Positions 56,153-64,000 of a stretch of 64,000 nt of DNA are shown here, piece after piece (position 1 is the first letter of the stretch; each line of letters starts with the position of its first letter). The notes below the pieces were generated by a model. It made no database searches, had not been told where the DNA came from, and worked only from the letters and a program-made list of their open reading frames with translations. The DNA lies in contig JAVTLE010000021.1 of the NCBI GenBank assembly GCA_033439295.1, positions 1,984,009 through 2,048,008 on the forward strand, in the 5' to 3' direction. The translations under genes were made by a program, and so were the position numbers. The DNA is from Deuterostichococcus epilithicus. Its lineage: Eukaryota > Chlorophyta > Trebouxiophyceae > Prasiolales > Stichococcaceae.

Positions 56153-57200
56153 CTGTGGACATCACACACATGCTGAGTCACGATCAAGACGGCGCTTCTG
56201 GGCTGAGGAGTCAGATAGTCTCCGTGATACCGTCCTCTTGCTAAGGACTCTTTCGTGCCCTCGAGTCCTCATGGGTATACATGTCAGGGTCCGCCACCCC
56301 TGAGCGCCATTCCTGCAAGTTTGATATTTGAGACGCAGCTGACACCCATGGCCGCAGGTGCTGCTACTGCGATGCTGCCGAGCTGCAGATGAGGCTGCGG
56401 GGATCGACAGCTTCTGCCGCAGAGCTCAGAATCACTCCAGGCGGGCTGTTGTTGCAGCCTCAATCGCCTCAATGCCAGGAATAAGGCTGCTTATCAGATT
56501 CAGAGCTGCGAAGAACAGCTGCCGCAGCTGACGCAGCGGCAATTCTCCCAGGGCACATCTAGCAAACCGCGTTGAAGCGCTTGAATGCTGTAGGATCTTA
56601 TTCCATACGAGTATCGTCTGCATGCTACAGATTGCACGCAAAGTCGTTCGTTGATCGAGTGCTGGCACTGGTGGGGGTGCAGCTCAGACCGAGGTGTGAT
56701 CCATAAGAGGATTTACACCTGCGCCTCTTGCAGCAGCCTCAGACATGTCCCCACAGTATCTGGGTCCAGGCCTTGGCCGGAGCCCCTTCGCAGATTTCGC
56801 ATGTCGTTGTGAGGGTTCCACGGTCAAGTACGCCCTGAAGCCGCCCCTACAGCGTTTCGAGCACCGCGTGGATCAGTCTGTTCTTCTGCTCCGCAAGCTC
56901 GAAAGCACTGCGACTGGCGAAAATGTCACAGTGCGCCGGCAAGCGAAAATCTCTTGAAGGCTCAATGAAACAGTACCGTACTGACGTTTCCTTTACAAAT
57001 TCGGAAAAATCCCTTTTCAGCACCCTTTTCAAGCACTCAACGCCTTGTCGATTTCACGTTTGTCATGCTGTGAATGCTTGACACGTTCAGATCGAGAGTG
57101 CTGACGAGCAGTAGCGAGAGCGTATCGTTGCGCCGTTTACGGTGCCCGCACAGACTCTGGTGTAAGGACCAGATTTTCAAATCTGAGTGGCGGCGCCAAC
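56153..57200. other. Probable N-terminal exons of the phosphodiesterase, unresolved, plus promoter of the HMG-box gene
   Basis: Minus-strand fragments that look coding include a helical stretch near 56430-56545 (LRQLFFAALNLISSLIPGIE), a piece at 56280-56310 (EWRSGVADPDMY) and a candidate start MSEAAARGA from ATG 56745 with a GTGTAA donor. Their phases do not connect uniquely to the downstream exons. From about 56950 the sequence is the 5' flank of the plus-strand gene starting at 57201. Confidence 0.4.
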
Positions 57201-58245
57201 ATGGGCAAGAGTGTCACAGCATACTTCGCTTTCAGCGACGAGCACAGAGCTGCCGTGAGGAAGGTGCTGCAGGATGCGGCCGGACCTGATCAGAAGGTTT
57301 CAGTCGCTGAAGTGGCAAAGGGCCTGGGCCAGAAGTGGCGGGCGCTGGATGACGCAGAAAAGCAGAGGTGCAAACGGCGACAAGAAATCGTCAGCTGCAT
57401 GCTGCATGCTTTGTATGAACCGTGCAGCGCTGCCATCGCCATGTTCTGAGCCCAAGTCAATCCTGCTGATGGCGCCGCTCACAGGTATAAGGGCATAGCC
57501 CAGGAGCGCACAAAGGCAGCGGCAGAGGCGGCTGCTGCGGCGGCAGCGGCGGAAGCGAAGGAGCAGGTTGCCGCAGCCGCGGCAGGACGAGCAGAGCGGG
57601 GCGGCTCGCCAGGCGCGGGATCCGACGAGGAGGCTGCAGCCGCACATGAGGGCAGCGCTGAAACGGACGGCCGTGCGGCAGATGTCGGTGCGGCGCCTGC
57701 CGACGGTGCTGCAGCAAAGCCGGCGGCACTGCCGGTGTCGATCGTCAAGCGCATCATATGCATCGACGAGGACGTGCATCGGACGTCCGCCGGAGCTGTG
57801 CGTGCGGTTGCCGGCGCCACGGAGCTGTGGCTGGCCAAGGTGGCGGAGCGGGCGTTGGGGGTCGCGCTCAAATCCAAGCGCAAAACGCTGAACTTCAGCG
57901 ACATCCGAGCGGTGAGGGTGTCAAGTGTTGATGTTGCCAATTCTGCGTATACCTCTGGATAGGCTGCAGAAATTTGGCTATTCTTCCATGAGCACGAGAT
58001 TCCGCTCCTGATTAGTGAAGCATTCTCAATCTCAGGTGGCGTCCAAGGACAAGCGGCTGGTGGAGATGGGGCTGCAGGATATCTACGACCACGAGGAGAC
58101 GTTCGCAGAGGCGCGGGGCGAGGGGGGCGAGGCGGACGTGAACGGCGACGCCCGGCCGGCGAAGAAGCAGAAGAAGGCTGACACGCCAGATGCAAAAGCA
58201 AGGTCGATTACCTCGTTTTTTAAGGCCGGAGTCACAGCCGAATGA
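57201..58245 (+). CDS. HMG-box / histone-fold (POLE4/NF-YC-like) protein with a PIP-like tail
   Basis: Nuclear DNA-binding protein joining two chromatin domains. Three exons: 57201-57367, 57485-57911, 58036-58245; 267 residues. Residues 1-75 resemble an HMG box: SVTAYFAFSDEHRAAVRKVL, VAKGLGQKWRALDDAEKQ, YKGIAQERTK. A long Ala/Glu-rich linker follows. The histone fold starts at LPVSIVKRIICIDEDVHRTS, continues AVAGATELWLAKVAERALGV and RKTLNFSDIR, and is of the CBF/NF-Y type seen in DNA polymerase epsilon subunit 4, CHRAC and NF-YC13. The C-terminus has a basic patch (PAKKQKK) and RSITSFFKAG, resembling a PCNA-interacting peptide but lacking the usual leading Gln. Arabidopsis NF-YC13 ends similarly. 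A role in replication-coupled chromatin is inference. Confidence 0.82.
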
Positions 58246-58691
58246 AGCTTGCCTTCAAGACTACTCTGGTCAGTCATGCGTGTCCACAGGCAAGGACATT
58301 GGTGGCGTCTGTCGATGCGGTAGCAATATCGGCAGAGACATGTGGTGCGCAGCGTCTAGGTATCTATGTCAGGCCTGTCAACTGGGTCAGCGCAATGCAT
58401 GGTATTATTGAAGTGTTTCTTTGGAGGTACACACCTGCCGACAACAGATTTGCAGACTTGTCCTCAGTTTTGAGGTCCCTGTGACACACCCACAGTTCTT
58501 GACAATGCAAAACCGCAGAGTCAAAGCATTGCCACACGATGCATCAACAAAACTATGATGTGATGCGATTGCTGTTTCGTTTTGGTCAAGCTTTGGCCAT
58601 GGCGCCCAGAGTCCGGACCCCCCACCCTATCTACTTACCCCCAAACCATGCAGAAAGACTCCGAATTTTGTGGCCGAGGCCGCTGTGACTG
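58246..58691. other. Convergent spacer (HMG-box gene / Aurora kinase)
   Basis: Tail-to-tail spacer of about 446 bases containing two 3' UTRs, noticeably AT-richer than the exons. No gene is seen. Confidence 0.45.
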
Positions 58692-61169
<2,478 letters not shown>

Positions 61170-62055
61170 GAGAAACAACCACTTGATCAATGAGATGCAT
61201 GCATCCCACCTTCGCGGCGCCCTCTCGTGGCTGGGAGACCTGCTGCAACTGCTGCCCTCGTGATGACATGGCCGCTCGGCCCTTCTGCACGTCTAGACGC
61301 CTCGCCTACGCACAGACGGACCCTCGGCAACCTCTGATGCCAGCGCAGCTGTCTCAACGCATCAGTGACGCAGTGGCGATGGCGCGGGATGTGGATGTCT
61401 CGACAGGTGCGAATTGAATGTTCAGCTGTCAGACAGCGGGAATCCTAGGAATCTCAGAACCCGCCCGGCAGCAACAGCTGTTGCCAGCATCACAGCCAAT
61501 GTCCTCGCAACGACGGAAAGTTCCTCCAACGAACCAAGCGGGTAAATTGCACTCAAGCGGGGTCGGCCAAGCAGCGTGCGCACAACAGAAGAAGCAAGGC
61601 ACCTGATTTGAGGGTCAGGCTGACGAGAAGGACACCATTTGCCCAAAAGGCGGCGGCGACCAGCATCACAGCATGGGTAGGTACCAGCATGCTTGTTGCA
61701 GTTGCGGCAACGTGGTCTCTACCTATAGATCCTCCGCTCGCTCCGAATCTGTTGCATACGACGCCAGAGCATGTCCTCAGGCTGCGGTCTGTGTTCTCTG
61801 CCACCTTTGACTTCATCGCAGCAGGCTCCAGGTGCCGCGGCGACGGCCGGCACAATCGACTCAACAGCCAAACACTTATACTCTGATGCCACCCTGACTA
61901 GGTACCCCTTTTCATGCCGCAGCAAAAACAACGGAAGTAGCCTTCATGAATTCCAGACGTCTCTTGTCCTCAGAGACCCGCGGTACATGCATCCTAGTCG
62001 GCACAGTGCCTGGGTTCTCAGACCAGTGTCAATGGTCTGGGGCCGTCTGTGCCAT
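61170..62055. other. Intergenic region with a possible small minus-strand membrane-protein gene
   Basis: On the minus strand a hydrophobic segment at about 61610-61690 (THAVMLVAAAFWANGVLLVS) could be joined upstream, via AG|GTAGAG at about 61723, to a frame containing DMLWRRMQQIRSER. Downstream it could join one of two short exons near 61422-61575. One of those is itself hydrophobic (RTLAVMLATAVAAGRVL). The plus strand is also open here. I cannot choose a model, so this is flagged as possible only. The part below about 61290 would be Aurora 5' flank. Confidence 0.3.
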
Positions 62056-63999
<1,944 letters not shown>

Positions 64000-64000
64000 G

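Noticed and set aside
61240-61272. Aurora kinase starting at [13 protein letters not shown]
   Set aside because: Its donor leaves phase 0, while the next acceptor (TTCTAG) needs one extra base; joining them gives an early stop.

Overview
The window is nuclear DNA of a green alga, most likely a GC-rich trebouxiophyte (Chlorella/Coccomyxa-like). It is intron-dense: about 20 genes and roughly 140 introns, mostly 100-400 bases long. The gene content is plant/algal: plastid SecY, plastid terminal oxidase, a plant-type APS kinase, SYP5 and a UPF0426 plastid protein. These sit beside general eukaryotic genes (FEN1, Aurora kinase, SMARCAD1/Fun30 helicase, ecdysoneless, GFAT). I saw no rRNA, tRNA, CRISPR array or intact transposon.

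Layout, left to right: 5' end of a sterol Delta8-Delta7 isomerase (-, runs off the left edge); a coding-like block of uncertain strand (1214-2990); plastid SecY (-); MBOAT lysophospholipid acyltransferase (-); a small basic protein (-); a rhomboid protease (+); ecdysoneless/SGT1 (-); SMARCAD1-like helicase (+); an EF-hand/transmembrane/Hint (hedgehog-type autoprocessing) protein (-); UPF0426 plastid protein (+); RCC1-repeat protein (+); SYP5 SNARE (-); PTOX (+); an unidentified probable plastid protein (-); FEN1 (+); APS kinase (-); R2R3-MYB (-); cyclic-nucleotide phosphodiesterase (-); HMG-box/histone-fold protein (+); Aurora kinase (-); 3' half of GFAT (-, runs off the right edge).

There is no operon logic. 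Genes lie mostly as head-to-head pairs sharing about 400-600 bp (ECD/SMARCAD1, SYP5/PTOX, unidentified plastid gene/FEN1, Hint/UPF0426, small gene/rhomboid) and tail-to-tail pairs separated by about 200-500 bp. I built gene models by following protein-family continuity and reading-frame phase across each junction. Exon coordinates given as a list have phases that add up, unless stated otherwise.

The most interesting items are: (1) the Hint protein, a predicted membrane protein with an intracellular EF-hand, a Cys-containing ectodomain and a C-terminal Hint domain that keeps its catalytic Cys and TxxH motif; (2) about 15 GC-AG introns out of roughly 140, many forced by invariant protein sequence; (3) exon-derived duplications inside FEN1 introns; (4) a PTOX with a long novel N-terminal region; (5) an HMG-box fused to a POLE4/NF-YC-type histone fold with a PIP-like tail.
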